NCBI GenBank assembly: GCA_905221605.1 | Contig: CAJNDS010000292.1 | Location: 1-64,000, forward strand | DNA: 64,000 bases | DNA from: Symbiodinium natans | Lineage: Eukaryota > Sar > Dinophyceae > Suessiales > Symbiodiniaceae | Reading direction: 5' to 3' | Shown: positions 1-10,178 of the stretch, piece by piece | Layout: each line of letters begins with the position of its first letter | Numbering within the stretch: the first letter of the stretch is position 1 | Made by a program: the position numbers and the translations under genes | The notes under the pieces: model-generated | The model's database searches: none | Told to the model about the DNA's origin: nothing | What the model saw: the letters and a program-made list of their open reading frames with translations, nothing else

Positions 1-73
1 GTGTGTGTGTGTGTGTGTTCGTGTGTGTGTGTGTGTGTTCGTGTGTTCGTGTGTTCGTGTGTGCGCGCGCGTG

Positions 74-157
<84 letters not shown>

Positions 158-182
158 CGTGCGTGCGTGTGTGCGTGCACGT
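1..182. repeat. (GT)n microsatellite
   Basis: Near-pure GT dinucleotide tract with GTGC and GTTC interruptions. The Cys/Val-rich open frames it creates in all three plus frames are artefacts of the repeat. Confidence 0.97.
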
Positions 183-464
183 CGCGGGTTGTAAACCAAA
201 ACAATGGAAACAATGATCACACGACACATTGAGTGAAGAGATTCTGAACAGGACACGACAGTGACGGACGTGCAAACAGCGCCTGCTTTGGGCGGGGGGT
301 GAGGGCAAAAACATGCATGGTGTGCGCGGACCGAAGTTGAGACAGGTCCGCTCTCTTTCTTTTCTGTCTGCGCACACAACCCTCCCCCTTTGGAGAAGGC
401 CGCCCGAAGGCGTTTGTAGCAGGTTCGGAGAAACCGAAAGCCCCCCCTCCCTCGCGCTCTCCCT
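183..464. other. Non-repetitive stretch, nothing recognised
   Basis: About 280 bp of mixed-composition DNA between two microsatellites. One minus-strand open frame runs through it, but it ends in the neighbouring repeat and resembles no family I know. Confidence 0.5.
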
Positions 465-1215
465 GATACATATATAGATACATATATACATATATACATA
501 TATACTTCTATACATATATACATATATACATATATACATATCTACATATATACATATATACATATATACATATATACATGTTTACATGTTTACATATTTA
601 CATATTTACATACTTACATATTTACATATTTACATATTTACATATTTACATATTTACATATTTACATATTTACATATTTACATATTTACATATTTACATA
701 TTTCATATTTACATATTTACATATTTACATATTTACATATTTACATATTTACATATTTACATATTTACATATTTACATATTTACATATTTACATAGTTAC
801 ATATTTTACATATTTACATATTACATATATACACATATACATACATACATATTACATATATACACATAGACAATACACACATACAACACACATAATATAT
901 ACATACATACATACATACATACATACATACATACATACATACATACATACACACACATACATACATACACATACATACATACATACATATATACATAGAC
1001 ACATATATACATATACACATATATACATATATACATATTTACATTTATGCATACATACATATATACATATATGCATATATACATATGTACATGTATACAC
1101 ATATACATATGTTTCTATGTATATATGTACATATGTTTGTATGTATATATGTACATATATACATATATACATATATACATATATACATATACACACATAT
1201 ATACATATATACATA
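465..1215. repeat. AT-rich microsatellite block
   Basis: Consecutive arrays of ACATAT, an 8-bp TTTACATA unit (about 580-830), ACAT (about 895-1000) and ATATAC units. Tyr/Ile/His-rich open frames on both strands are repeat translations, not genes. Confidence 0.97.
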
Positions 1216-1255
1216 TGCCAACAGAGCCTCCTATGATCCACAAAGCCTTGGTTCC
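1213..1255 (+). repeat. Conserved microsatellite-edge segment, copy 1
   Basis: Immediately after the ATATAC array comes a unique-looking segment beginning AACAGAGCCTCCTATGATCC. The same segment, reverse-complemented, borders the ATATAC array at 12454-12494, and its first part recurs at 11248-11265. A unique boundary fixed to a microsatellite suggests a mobile element with a microsatellite end, not independent repeat growth. Confidence 0.7.
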
Positions 1256-1335
1256 AAAAGCAACACTATCAGTAAGGCTGTCCCCAACAAATCAATCGCA
1301 TTAAATCAAGTTAACATCTTAAGGGGTGCGCAGTG

Positions 1336-1434
1336 TTCTTGCGCTATCACGGCAGGAACATCAATGGGTCGGCTCCCAAACATATGAGCGTACTGCATGG
1401 CAGCTGCAGCAAGGGGAACTCTGCAGAGACTCTA
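1336..1434 (-). pseudogene. Duplicated exon fragment (99 bp)
   Basis: This 99-bp segment matches 5368-5466 at 97 of 99 positions. At 5368-5466 it forms the 5' part of a longer minus-strand coding exon. Read on the minus strand, both copies are preceded by TAG, consistent with a 3' splice site at the shared edge. Here the similarity ends after GCGCAAGAA, and only about 33 codons of the exon are present. It lies just downstream of the broken EEP gene, so it may be a leftover exon from a duplicated gene block. Confidence 0.6.
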
Positions 1435-1445
1435 GCATGAGACCA

Positions 1446-3026
1446 TCAGACCGGTTTCTTCCAAGCGCTTGCCCTCGCGGCTCTCTTCTGCTCCAGCTTC
1501 TCCTCCTTACGTTCTTTCCTTTTGAGCCTTGCAGTGCTCGCTTCTCCTCTGGTGCGACTGTTGTCCACGGAGTGAAAGACGAAGGCAGGGTAGTGGGAGT
1601 CCGTGTCATACATGCGGATTCGCAAGTCTCTATGGTCGAAAGGGATGTGGCCGTGTCTTTGCACGGCCAGATTTAAGAGTTGCGAGCCAGGAAGCTGTAG
1701 CCACCCGCAGCAATCGCCTTCGCAATTTCCCAACAGTTCTGTTGCGACTGGCTGCAAGTTGTTCCTCTGAATGAATATCCTCAGTTCATCCGACAACTGG
1801 CCCAAACCTTGATTCAGGTCAAGACCTAAAATGTCGCAAGAAGCCTCCACTGCCGCGGCAAATAACTGCTGCAGCAGATCTCTGGTTCGTCCTCTCTTTT
1901 CACGTGCCACCATGTTATTTAGGTGAGCAGACCCCACGACAAGATGCTGCAAAGGCCACCCCTCTGGAACTCTTAGGTCGAACTTGCCGAAGATCCCCCT
2001 CAAGGCCCACTGCCCCGACGGTAGGTCTTCAGTCACTGCCTGAACCAACTGCCCGCTCCGAGCCAGAAAATCCTCGGGCATTGCAACTGCCAATCCTGAT
2101 TCTGCGACAGCGACGACACTGTATTCCAAGCTCTCCAACCGTTGCAAATCCATGAGGTCGCACTCCTGCATGGCTAAGTATGACCACGTGCCTGCAAGGA
2201 AGGCTGAGGTGTCGATTCCCTAAACCCTAAACCCTAAACCCGAAACCCTAAACCCTAAACCCTAAACCTTAAACCCGAAACCCACTCCTGCATGGCTAAG
2301 TATGACCACGTGCCTGCGAGGAAGGCTGAGATGTCGATTCCCTGGCGCACCGCGCCGGCGTTCCAGCATAAGCCGGATATCCGATTGTGCAGTCGCCGTG
2401 GATGAATCTGATGTCTCACCGCCTGCTCCGTGTAGTCAAAGCGGTACACTTCGCCGACTCCTGCCGCCTCGACCTCCGTGACCTCCGCAGTGGACGGCCG
2501 CTGAAAAATTTGCGACAAGGGCTGCTCTTCCTTTGCCAGACGTTGCGCCTGAAGGGGCCACTCCTCCGTGGGCCCCTTCAAACCGCGCTTGCGCTCCTTC
2601 CTTGTCCACGTCAGATCCATTTGCAAAGGCGGGTTAGCAAAAATCGCGGCGAAGAACTCATCCTCATTCCCCTGCGCAGCCATTCGCACAGCCTGCGGCG
2701 AATACGCAGACAGAATGACATCTTGTGTCAATGGCTTTGTCCGTCCCAGGGCATGAAAATGCGTCTCCTCGTGCAACATCGGACGTGGCTCAGGCAAATG
2801 CGGCCAATCAACCACTCTTTCTGGATACATGCGGTCCAATGCGTTCCAAGTCGACATGTATAATCGCGACACAGTCTTGGACACCCGATTGCCTCTTTGC
2901 ATATCGAGTTGCTGGTACACCCAACTGGTTCCAAAGTCGCTTGCGTAGCGGAACCCTGCCCCAAATTGCGCCGCGGCGGCACGCGTCAAGTCTTCCAGAC
3001 GGTCCTCCATGGCTGAGTCGCGCTGA
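1446..3026 (-). pseudogene. EEP-family nuclease-like gene, split by telomere-repeat insertion
   Basis: Two minus-strand open frames together make one endonuclease/exonuclease/phosphatase (EEP) protein. The upstream part (3026 to about 2283) may begin after a TTTCAG acceptor. Its ATG is at 3008-3010, and it carries about 220 residues of unrecognised N-terminal sequence before the EEP start: an Asn in LCWNAG and a Glu in LAMQE. The downstream part (2171-1446) continues with HLNN (about residue 83), GLDLN (about 116-120) and DSHYP (about 191-195), matching the Asn/Asp and Asp-His active-site motifs of the family, then ends in a Lys/Arg-rich tail. Between them lie 62 bp of CCCTAAA repeats plus a second copy of 60 bp of the exon. 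The 122-bp addition shifts the frame and gives a premature stop. EEP proteins cut nucleic acids or phosphodiesters; LINE elements also carry one, but no reverse transcriptase follows here. It is inactive as a single protein unless an intact allele exists. Confidence 0.7.
2161..2342. repeat. Telomere-like insert flanked by 60-bp direct duplication
   Basis: Positions 2161-2220 and 2283-2342 are the same 60-bp exon segment with two differences (A/G and G/A). Between them, 2221-2282 is a (CCCTAAA)n tract with a few CCCGAAA variants. CCC is shared at the junction between exon and repeat. The added length (122 bp) is not a multiple of three. Confidence 0.95.
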
Positions 3027-3080
3027 AAGGAAAATCCCCTCACGCTTCACAAGAATGGTGCCTGTTCTTTTGCGACTCAT

Positions 3081-3903
3081 ACGAAACAATGGTTTACCAA
3101 TCTTTATGGAGATCTTTCTGAATTAGCACGGGCTCCGCCAAGGGCGGGCGCAGGCCATCAGTTGGGTACCCTTTTTAAGATGCTTAAGGCAGTATAAGGG
3201 CCATGTTTGGAGTATATAAAAGGAGCCCTTAGGGGTACAACCTTAGGGATGCAAGTCTGAATCCCTTGAGGGTGCCTGATGTCGCAGCGGCGGACTATAA
3301 GTACCGTGAACTATGGTCTCAGCCTTGCTTGAGGCACAGACTGCACCACGACTCACCAACTCCCCACAAAAAGAACCCTGGGTCATAATGAAACAATGGT
3401 TTACCAATCCTTATAAAGATCTTTCTGAATTAGCACGGGCTCCGCCAAGGGCGGGCGCAGGCCATCAGTTGGGTACCCTTTTGAAGATGCTTAAGGCAGT
3501 ATAAGGGCCATGTTTGGAATATATAAAGGGTCACCAACTCCCCAGAAAAAGGATCCTGGGTCATATGAAACAATGGTTTACCAATCTTTATAAAGATCTT
3601 TCTGAATTAGCACGGGCTCCGCCAAGGGCGGGCGCAGGCCATCAGTTGGGTACCCTTTTGAAGATGCTTAAGGCAGTATAAGGGCCATGTTTGGAATATA
3701 TAAAGGGTCACCAACTCCCCAGAAAAAGGATCCTGGGTCATATGAAACAATGGTTTACCAATCTTTATAAAGATCTTTCTGAATTAGCACGGGCTCCGCC
3801 AAGGGCGGGCGCAGGCCATCAGTTAGGTATCTTTTTGAAGATGCTTAAGGCAGTATAAGTATAAGGGCCATGTTTGGAATATATCAAGGGTCACCAACTC
3901 CCC
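3081..3903. repeat. Tandem repeat, 177-bp unit, four copies
   Basis: Units begin at about 3081, 3388, 3565 and 3742. The last three are spaced exactly 177 bp, while the first carries about 130 bp more between its TATATAAA-like part and CACCAACTCCCC. The unit contains GAAACAATGGTTTACCAATC, GGGTACCCTTTT and a TATATAAAGGGTCACCAACT segment. The array sits directly upstream of the minus-strand EEP gene. I do not recognise it as an RNA gene. Confidence 0.9.
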
Positions 3904-4039
3904 ACGAACAAGACAAGAGTGACGGAACTGCGGGACTTGCGCAGTCCCGACGTGGACGCGCTTGGCGCCATGGTCTGAAACTTCGCGCTGCTTGAGAAGA
4001 GCTGGTACCGCTTGCAAGAAACTAACATGGCTTGGAAGC

Positions 4040-4237
4040 CTACTTGGCCCTTAACATGTTCGCCATCCTCATCTTCTTCTTTGCCGGACCACCCGAACCC
4101 GTGACGTCTACCGAACGCGCTGGAGGCGACAGCGGTAGTACCGGCGCCCGGCTTGAGGACGCCCCACCGTCCTGGACTTGCACACGCCCAGGCGGAAGGG
4201 GCACTGCCCTGTCCTGGTTGTTTTTCTTTGGTGCCAT
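4040..4237 (-). CDS. Possible first exon of an unknown basic protein
   Basis: A minus-strand ATG opens a 65-codon frame beginning MAPKKNNQ and ending in a Lys-rich stretch (AKKKMRM) that could act as a nuclear signal. A GC dinucleotide just before the stop could be an intron donor, and further open frame lies below about 4015. No family recognised. It may instead be a chance frame in GC-rich DNA. Confidence 0.3.
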   Translation of the reverse strand: MAPKKNNQDRAVPLPPGRVQVQDGGASSSRAPVLPLSPPARSVDVTGSGGPAKKKMRMANMLRAK

Positions 4238-4510
4238 AGCAGTACAAGACTACCCCTACGACACGAGCACTACACCTCTGCCTCTGACAAACGCGCGACG
4301 CAGAGACTGCCAATATTTTTTTCCAATGCCCAGCTGCAACAGCTGTTCCGTGCTGGCTGAAACAGTCACAGCACGGCAAGCATTGAAAACGATCCTGTGT
4401 CGAAAAGGCTTTGACATCAAGGACTGAGACGCCAACCCTAGACCCTAAACATGCGAGACACCCTCACACTCACAGTCCAATATGCAAGAGCCTGGGCCAC
4501 AGACATCAGT

Positions 4511-4543
4511 CATAGGTTTAGGGTTTAAGGTTTAGGGTTAAGG
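4511..4543 (+). repeat. Short degenerate telomere-like tract
   Basis: Four TTTAGGG-like units with TTTAAGG variants on the plus strand. A weaker CCCTAGA/CCCTAAA trace lies at about 4434-4450. Confidence 0.7.
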
Positions 4544-4949
4544 GCTTTGGGCGGGCGAGGGCCCCGGGAGCCCTGTCCGGGTGGTTTTCGCTTGCGAAAC
4601 GACTGCAACGAAGGCACTTGTACGTTGTAGCAGCGATAAGTGCACTCTTGTGACACAGCCGGTGCCAACAAGATCTTTTTTTTAGCACGTTTCGCCTGAA
4701 CTTTCTCCCCAACTCCCCAAACACGTATTGAAAGAGTATGGTCAGCGCGACCAAGGCCTAGCCTATCTTTCTGCATAATGATAGGCCGGGGCCTCACCCA
4801 CAGTCCCAGTACATATGTACACATCCCTACTCAGACTCAGAGTGACCATCGTACAGCTGTTTCGCGTACTGAAACTGGCCAGATCGTCTGACGATGACGA
4901 AGAAAATGGATGTGGCCGCACGCACGAATGTTGGAACACATGAACTCAC

Positions 4950-5466
4950 CGCACATCTGTTGAACCTGATCCAAGAGCTTGCGCTCTTGCTCACTACGGC
5001 TCTTCAAAGCTTCGAAGTTCTCATCATGCCGAAGGTCATCAAACTCAACATCATCATCGTCAGAGTCGCTTAGAATCCAACTGGGAGACTGCAAGACTAG
5101 CTCGACGCTTGTCGTGGGCAGCACAGATGGAAACAAGAACTCGAGCACTTGCCCCGAGCAGGAAGATGGTAGTGAAAGATAAGGCACTGTCATCCAGAAT
5201 ATGATGTCCTGGCGCTGTGCGTCGTGAAGTTCGATTTCTTGTAGTAGAACTCGGAGCCACGCTACGGTCTCTTGGCGAGTTCGTTGAATGGCCACCAATG
5301 GACGCGCGAAGTAGTTGCGCTCAGCAGCACGGATGCAAATGGGAAGCACGTTCCACACGAGCTGGGCTTCTTGCGCTATCACGGCAGGAACATCAACGGG
5401 TCGGCTCCCAAACATATGAGCGTACTGCATGGCAGCTGCAGCAACGGGAACTCTGCAGAGACTCTA
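4950..5466 (-). CDS. Coding exon of unknown protein (acidic C-terminal part)
   Basis: A minus-strand open frame of about 170 codons runs from a likely acceptor (TAG at 5464-5466) to a strong donor GTGAGT at 4944-4949. It encodes SRPVDVPAVIAQEAQ near the start, a Trp-containing helical middle (ETVAWLRVLLQEIEL) and an Asp/Glu-rich run (SDSDDDDVEFDD), followed by a charged coiled-coil-like segment. Its first 99 bp are duplicated at 1336-1434. No domain recognised. The gene presumably continues in both directions through further introns. The transposase gene lies upstream on the same strand. Confidence 0.55.
5368..5466 (-). repeat. 99-bp segment shared with 1336-1434
   Basis: Same orientation as the other copy, 97 of 99 identical, 4.03 kb apart. 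It forms the beginning of the coding exon described at 4950-5466. Confidence 0.9.
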
Positions 5467-5691
5467 CAATCTACTACTGGGATATGTGCGGCTTTGGCGA
5501 ATCGACGGAGAAAGTCTTGAATTCACAACTTCAAGAGGTCACCAGGCATGATGACTGCAACAAGCAGCCATGCAGAAAGCTCTTTTTCGGCTTTCTGGGT
5601 ACTGCGTTACAGAGTTTCTCGCAAGCAGCATCAAACGACTGTACAGTTGAACTTGCTTGCCAAACTAGCAAAATGCGGTAATTCAACCAGA

Positions 5692-5804
5692 GTGTATGTA
5701 CAGAAACAGAAACTGCCAGGTGCAACAGAGTGTATGTACAGAAACAGAAACTGCGCGCTGGAACCAGGTGCAGCAGAGTGTATGTACAGAAACAGAAACT
5801 ACGC
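5692..5804. repeat. Three copies of a 26-bp direct repeat
   Basis: A unit containing TGTATGTACAGAAACAGAAA occurs at about 5692, 5731 and 5779, separated by short related spacers (CCAGGTGCAACAGAG). It lies just past the 3' end of the transposase gene. Confidence 0.9.
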
Positions 5805-5812
5805 GCTGCATG

Positions 5813-5850
5813 AGCAATCTCGAACAGCTGTACGAGATCGAGCTTGCTCA
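5813..5850. repeat. Imperfect 38-bp palindrome
   Basis: GAGCAATCTCGA at the left pairs with TCGAGCTTGCTC at the right around a central CAGCTG. It lies within 10 bp of the transposase stop codon, so it could be part of the element end or a 3' hairpin. Confidence 0.55.
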
Positions 5851-5859
5851 GTCATGGCT

Positions 5860-7359
5860 TCAGAGCCTGCGCGCCTCGTACGCAGCTCGAACAATATTGC
5901 CGACAGCAGCGAACTTGTCCTGCTCGGCATGCCAATGATGCCATTGAAATTCACGCACCCGCTCATCAATGTTCCCTTCATCCGCTTTCGTGGACTTCGG
6001 AACCCCGATCAACTTCAATTGCCGCCACACATTATCTATGAGTTGGGTGCCTTTTTTCACCCATACCGTGTCCGCTTGGTCTTTGGGCAAACCCTTGACA
6101 TGTGCTTTCCTGTAATCTCGAGGAAGGCGGTGCTTCCATGTAGCGGCATATATGGGGCTCGGACGCTTGTGTCTCACCGAATCGGTAACCACGCCAGGTA
6201 TCTGCACGTACCTGTACGCACGTGCTCCGTCGCAGTGTAACAGGATTTTCCGATTCTTGAGATAACGGAACCCTATCTGCTTCCATTCTTTTTTGGATAT
6301 GGGTCCCGGAGACACAGCAGAGCCCTTGCCCTTGCCCTTCAGCTTGACAGACGTTGACTTCACTCGCATTTTGACAAGGGTGAGGCTCTTACGGTTGCCG
6401 CGCTCGAGCAGACCGCAATACTGGAACCAGGTCACTTGTTTGCCTGATTTCTTTCCACGAACTGTGACCTCGTCGACTTCAGCTTGAACCCAAGTTCGAA
6501 GATTGCCGAAGAGCCGAGCTTCTTGTTGTCGTTGAACATAAGCCTTTACAGCTCTTCTCCATCTGGCAGACAGAGTTTGCACCGCCCTTGCTCCAAGGCC
6601 CGTCAGCACATGAATCTTGCCAGTGTCCACCCTAGTCACATTGCAGAAAAGAACCAGGACCTGTTGACGCAAAGAAATGAATGACTGGCCCCATCCAGTA
6701 CAGAAGAATGGATGCCGTGCATGTGGAAGCACATACTTGTGACACGACTTCGCTTGACATCTTCTCACGTATCCTCGCTTCTTGTGCTTGAACAAGCCTG
6801 ACAACTTTCCTGTTCTGCAATGTGGACAGCGTGTGAAGTTCCACAAGATTCCCAGCTTCAAGAGCAATTTGATGAGCCTGTTCTCGGACATCTGCACCAA
6901 GTCCGATAGAGAGCAACACCAGTGTTGGGATCGTAGCTCTGCCTTCTTCGCACTATCGAGCTGCTGATCTCGTGGTACGTAGGGAACGTGATCTGGCTTT
7001 GCGGAATGCGATTTCTGAGAAGGCTTTCGAAGCACCAGTCGCAACATCCCATGCTTAGGGCTCGGAAACTGCTTCATATCGCTCGTCTCAGAAATGTAGA
7101 GCTGCGTCAGAAAGCGATGAAGGGCTACTCTGGAAACGGCTGCGACAGCAGTGCTGGATGAAATCGATTTCGTGTGTTGAGTACCACAGCGACACTGGTG
7201 CCGAGCCCGCGCAATTTCGACAAGACTCTTTTGCATCAGTGCACGGTGCGCACACGCCGGAAGCAGACTGTACAATATTCCGGCCAGAGCCTGTCCTAGC
7301 ACTGCTTTCGATGGACGGTAATAGGACATTCTTGAAGCACAGGGGCTATCGGCCTGCAA
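5860..7359 (-). CDS. IS1595/ISXO2-like (Merlin-type) DDE transposase
   Basis: A single open frame of 499 codons. The frame opens at a TTG; the first ATG is codon 11 (7329), the likelier start unless an upstream exon exists. Domain order: about 170 residues of unrecognised N-terminus with a CRC motif, a zinc-knuckle-like CPHC (178-181) with C201 and C206, then the DDE core: AEVDEV (D296), LLHCDGA (D377) and TQLIDNVWRQLK (D442). This order matches the ISXO2-like domain of bacterial IS1595 elements and eukaryotic Merlin transposons, which insert DNA by cut-and-paste. The third catalytic position is normally Glu (TNTIE..W); here it reads Asp, with Asn next to it, so activity is uncertain. The protein is longer than usual for the family (about 300 residues). 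No clear terminal inverted repeats were found. Frame intact over 1.5 kb, without introns, which suggests recent activity or selection. Confidence 0.8.
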   Translation of the reverse strand: MQADSPCASRMSYYRPSKAVLGQALAGILYSLLPACAHRALMQKSLVEIARARHQCRCGTQHTKSISSSTAVAAVSRVALHRFLTQLYISETSDMKQFPSPKHGMLRLVLRKPSQKSHSAKPDHVPYVPRDQQLDSAKKAELRSQHWCCSLSDLVQMSENRLIKLLLKLGILWNFTRCPHCRTGKLSGLFKHKKRGYVRRCQAKSCHKYVLPHARHPFFCTGWGQSFISLRQQVLVLFCNVTRVDTGKIHVLTGLGARAVQTLSARWRRAVKAYVQRQQEARLFGNLRTWVQAEVDEVTVRGKKSGKQVTWFQYCGLLERGNRKSLTLVKMRVKSTSVKLKGKGKGSAVSPGPISKKEWKQIGFRYLKNRKILLHCDGARAYRYVQIPGVVTDSVRHKRPSPIYAATWKHRLPRDYRKAHVKGLPKDQADTVWVKKGTQLIDNVWRQLKLIGVPKSTKADEGNIDERVREFQWHHWHAEQDKFAAVGNIVRAAYEARRL

Positions 7360-7601
7360 TACGACAGCTCCTGCTCGCTCGTTGCCAAGAAGCCGTGAGC
7401 TGATGTGATTTTATAAAACTCCAACTGTACATCAAACATAAAAGCGAAACTAGACAAAGCGCATGGCAAAGACTCATTCTGCACGACAGTCAAGCTAGCG
7501 CTTACATCACAAGCAAGCTGTACACCGTAGAATATTGTAGAGTCAGAGAGTTTGTCACTCTGCAATATGACAGCCTCTGCTGGCTCTGCACGACTCAGAA
7601 A
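7360..7601. other. Spacer between transposase and DUF3987-like gene
   Basis: 242 bp on the 5' side of the transposase. A segment at about 7558-7592 (CTGCAATATGACAGC) resembles 7352-7386 (CTGCAATACGACAGC), a direct repeat flanking the transposase start region. No separate gene seen. Confidence 0.5.
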
Positions 7602-9911
7602 TCATGACTGATTGGCTGGCTTGCTCTTGACCCTCACACGTTTACTGGTCGAGTTGGCGAGGGCAGATTTCAAAGCGGCACTAGATATGTTCGCGTATTG
7701 CATCAGGGCTGCCTCATATTCTGGCGATGAAGCTGAAGAGGGGCAAGTGAAGTTGTAGCTATCTGTGGCCGCATCGAAACTACCCAGAACTGACGGAGCA
7801 GCTTTGACAATAGCGCGAAAGTCCCCAAGAGAAGGCTGTTGCGTGAGCTGGTCCTTCGACCTCTGAAGGTTGTACACGCTTCGTGACTTGATGACACAGG
7901 TTTCTGCCCCCTCTGATGAAGCTTCCGCCTTGAGGAGCAACCGACGATAGAATTCGGTGTCAGGCAGTCCGGTGTGTTGTGCTTTCGGTTGCCAGTCTTG
8001 ATCTTTGTTCGAACTCTGTCCCGTCAGAGCAAGAGCAAGCTGATCTTCGTCAGCCATGGGCCTTTTCCGCTTTCTCTCCGCTGAGTCGGCTTCGTTGAAC
8101 GTTGAGAAGGCAGACGACTCTTCCTTACCAGCCATGATAGCCACTACGCTCTCTAGAATCTCCAGCAGTCCAAACGCCCGTGCAACCACATCCGCATCGA
8201 TCAGGACCGGCGCCTCCGGATTAACCGGCGGCGCCGACTGCTGCCAGGCAAGATCCCAGAGTGCCAAAGCCTCACTGGCCTAAAACCTAAGGAAATCAAA
8301 GTCGAAACTTTCAGAATCGACTACCTTACAAGAGCACCAAAGATTGAAAAGTTTGGTTTGCAGCTAATAAGAAGCCGAAGCAAGCATGGCAAGTTTCCAC
8401 GGACACGCGCCCATCTGGGCACCCTGACCCACGTCACCATCTTCTCGAGCTTGAGCCACCATAATATTAAAATAGCACGAGTAGCTCTTGAAAAGTTGCT
8501 TGCCGCTCTCTGAGAACTCTAGGACGCGGTGCTCCTGCTCAAAGATCTCAGTGAGACGCTGCGCTGCCGGGCGTAGTTCAAGCTCTGGAGGAACGTCTAC
8601 ATCTCTGTCTGCCATGGACCACTCTGGCTGAGGACCGTCTGGAGTCTGGCGAAAGCGAAGTTTAGTGACAACGCCGTCTGGCAAGGTGTAAGGCCAACCC
8701 ACTGCATCGGGAAAGAAACCTGCGTCCGTGAACTCAGCAACACCGTCGATGAGGTCGTCCTCGTGCTTTAGTTCCACTGCTGCCTTCTCAGGACTCTCCA
8801 AGCAGTTCAGTCGCAACAAATCAAGCAACACACTGGGGAGTGCGCAGTACTCTACTTTGGCATCCAAGCCGACAGATTCGTACTCCTCATGCGGCTGGAT
8901 GGGCTGCCCACTGGCAAACAGGAAGCGAGCTTTTGTTTGGCATCCGTGGTCGCCACGGAGCCCGCGAATCATCTCCACCGCGACGCCGGGATGAAAATTG
9001 CCGGCTAGGGCTGTGTTGACGCTTGGAGAGTGCAAGCCGCCGAACGATCCACAGCTCTTCGTTTCGAACGTGCTCACGCCCGTTTGCAGTAGCCTGTTTG
9101 CCCACCCAGCATTGGGGGTTTGACCAGAAACATCAACGCCTCCAGACATCTGTTTCTTTGCAGCGGAACTTGGACTGTCCAAGATGCCGAGTTCCATTAG
9201 AAACTCATACGCTTCGTCAAAGAGCAACAGCGTAGAAAACCAGGTACGCCCTCGCAAGCCCTCCCCACTTGCAACGGCGGCTTCGGCTGCAGAAGCAGTA
9301 GCAGACGCATCAATGCCTGGCAAATCCTTGAAGGCTTTAGGATTGTTTTGCACAAAGTTGAAGTCACCACTGCAGCGCTCCTTGCAGCGCTCAATGGTGC
9401 CGCCAAGATATGCCACTGACCATAGACTTAGTCGCGCATGTCTGTCATCTTGTGCCTCGGCTGGAGCAGCCAGGTCTTGCATCAGCGTGTCTTCGTGCCT
9501 GCCGTCTTCTTGTACTGTGGTAGTCTTCACCTTGGCATCCACACTCTTGTTCTGGAGAAGTCGGCGAAAAGTCTTGCGGACGCATTGGTCTGCTACAGAT
9601 GCGAACACCTCCGCAATGGATGTGAGACCGCTTTTGCGCGTCTGACTGTAATTACAGTTGAGAATCCACAAGGCGACCGGTGAGAGCCCGCCCCAAATTC
9701 GAAGCAAAGCTCCGTTCGAGGCTACTACGACACCAACCAGCGCGTAGAGAAAGATTGGCAGAGCTGGGTGGCTTTTACGAACAGACTGCAGATGAATAGC
9801 AGCGTGTCCACGTTCACCCAAGATCCGCTTTCCACTAGCAGTCCACTCCTTCTGCACATAGGTGTAGACGTTCTTCATCGTGGAAATGTACTGCTTAGGA
9901 GGGCTCGACAT
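7602..9911 (-). CDS. DUF3987-like P-loop protein, two exons
   Basis: Exon 1 runs 9911-8382 (510 codons from ATG) and exon 2 runs 8279-7602 (225 codons). The inferred 102-nt intron (8280-8381) has a GC donor and an AG acceptor. Joining them gives KLAML-ASEALALWDLA in frame, the helix expected at this point of the family. Visible features: a short hydrophobic stretch (PIFLYALVGVVVASNGALL, about 51-70), a Walker A-like NYSQTRKSGLT (about 87-97; the usual first glycines are missing), a Walker B-like TLLLFDEAYEF (about 228-238), and AGNFHPGVAVEMIRGLRG (about 303-320). DUF3987 proteins are primase/helicase-associated proteins of phages, plasmids and mobile elements; the exact reaction is not established. 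Next to a transposase and an EEP gene, this looks like mobile-element cargo. The tail is Lys/Arg-rich. Without the intron, translation would stop after residue 515. Confidence 0.7.
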
Positions 9912-10178
9912 GATGGCGAGACACAGCCGGACTCAGCACCAAAGCTGTAATCAACAGATCAAAACCCTGGAAACTTGGGCCGTGCGCTTTCATGAAGACT
10001 CAGACACTATCGCTGGCCGTGCGCTTTCATGAGTTTGACCCAGACGCACAATGCCGGAACACTCTCTGCTTTGGGCACCGCCCCGCCTCAAAGCAGCTCG
10101 CAGCTGTTTATTTTTTTTTCACTCGTGGTGAGAGTGCCGTTCTTCACACCCCCCCCGTGTGTATGCGTCAGTGTTTGT
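9912..10178. other. Upstream region of the DUF3987-like gene
   Basis: Contains an 18-bp perfect direct repeat (GGCCGTGCGCTTTCATGA) at 9978-9995 and 10015-10032, a T-run and a C-run. No promoter motif could be assigned. Dinoflagellate promoters are poorly defined, and no clear TTTT box is visible. Confidence 0.5.

Noticed and set aside
586-1236. Tyr/His/Ile-rich open frames in microsatellites (also at 12.5, 47.7 and 52 kb)
   Set aside because: Repeat translations present in several frames on both strands.
3388-3903. CRISPR-like array (regularly spaced repeats)
   Set aside because: Units are contiguous 177-bp tandem copies without unique spacers.
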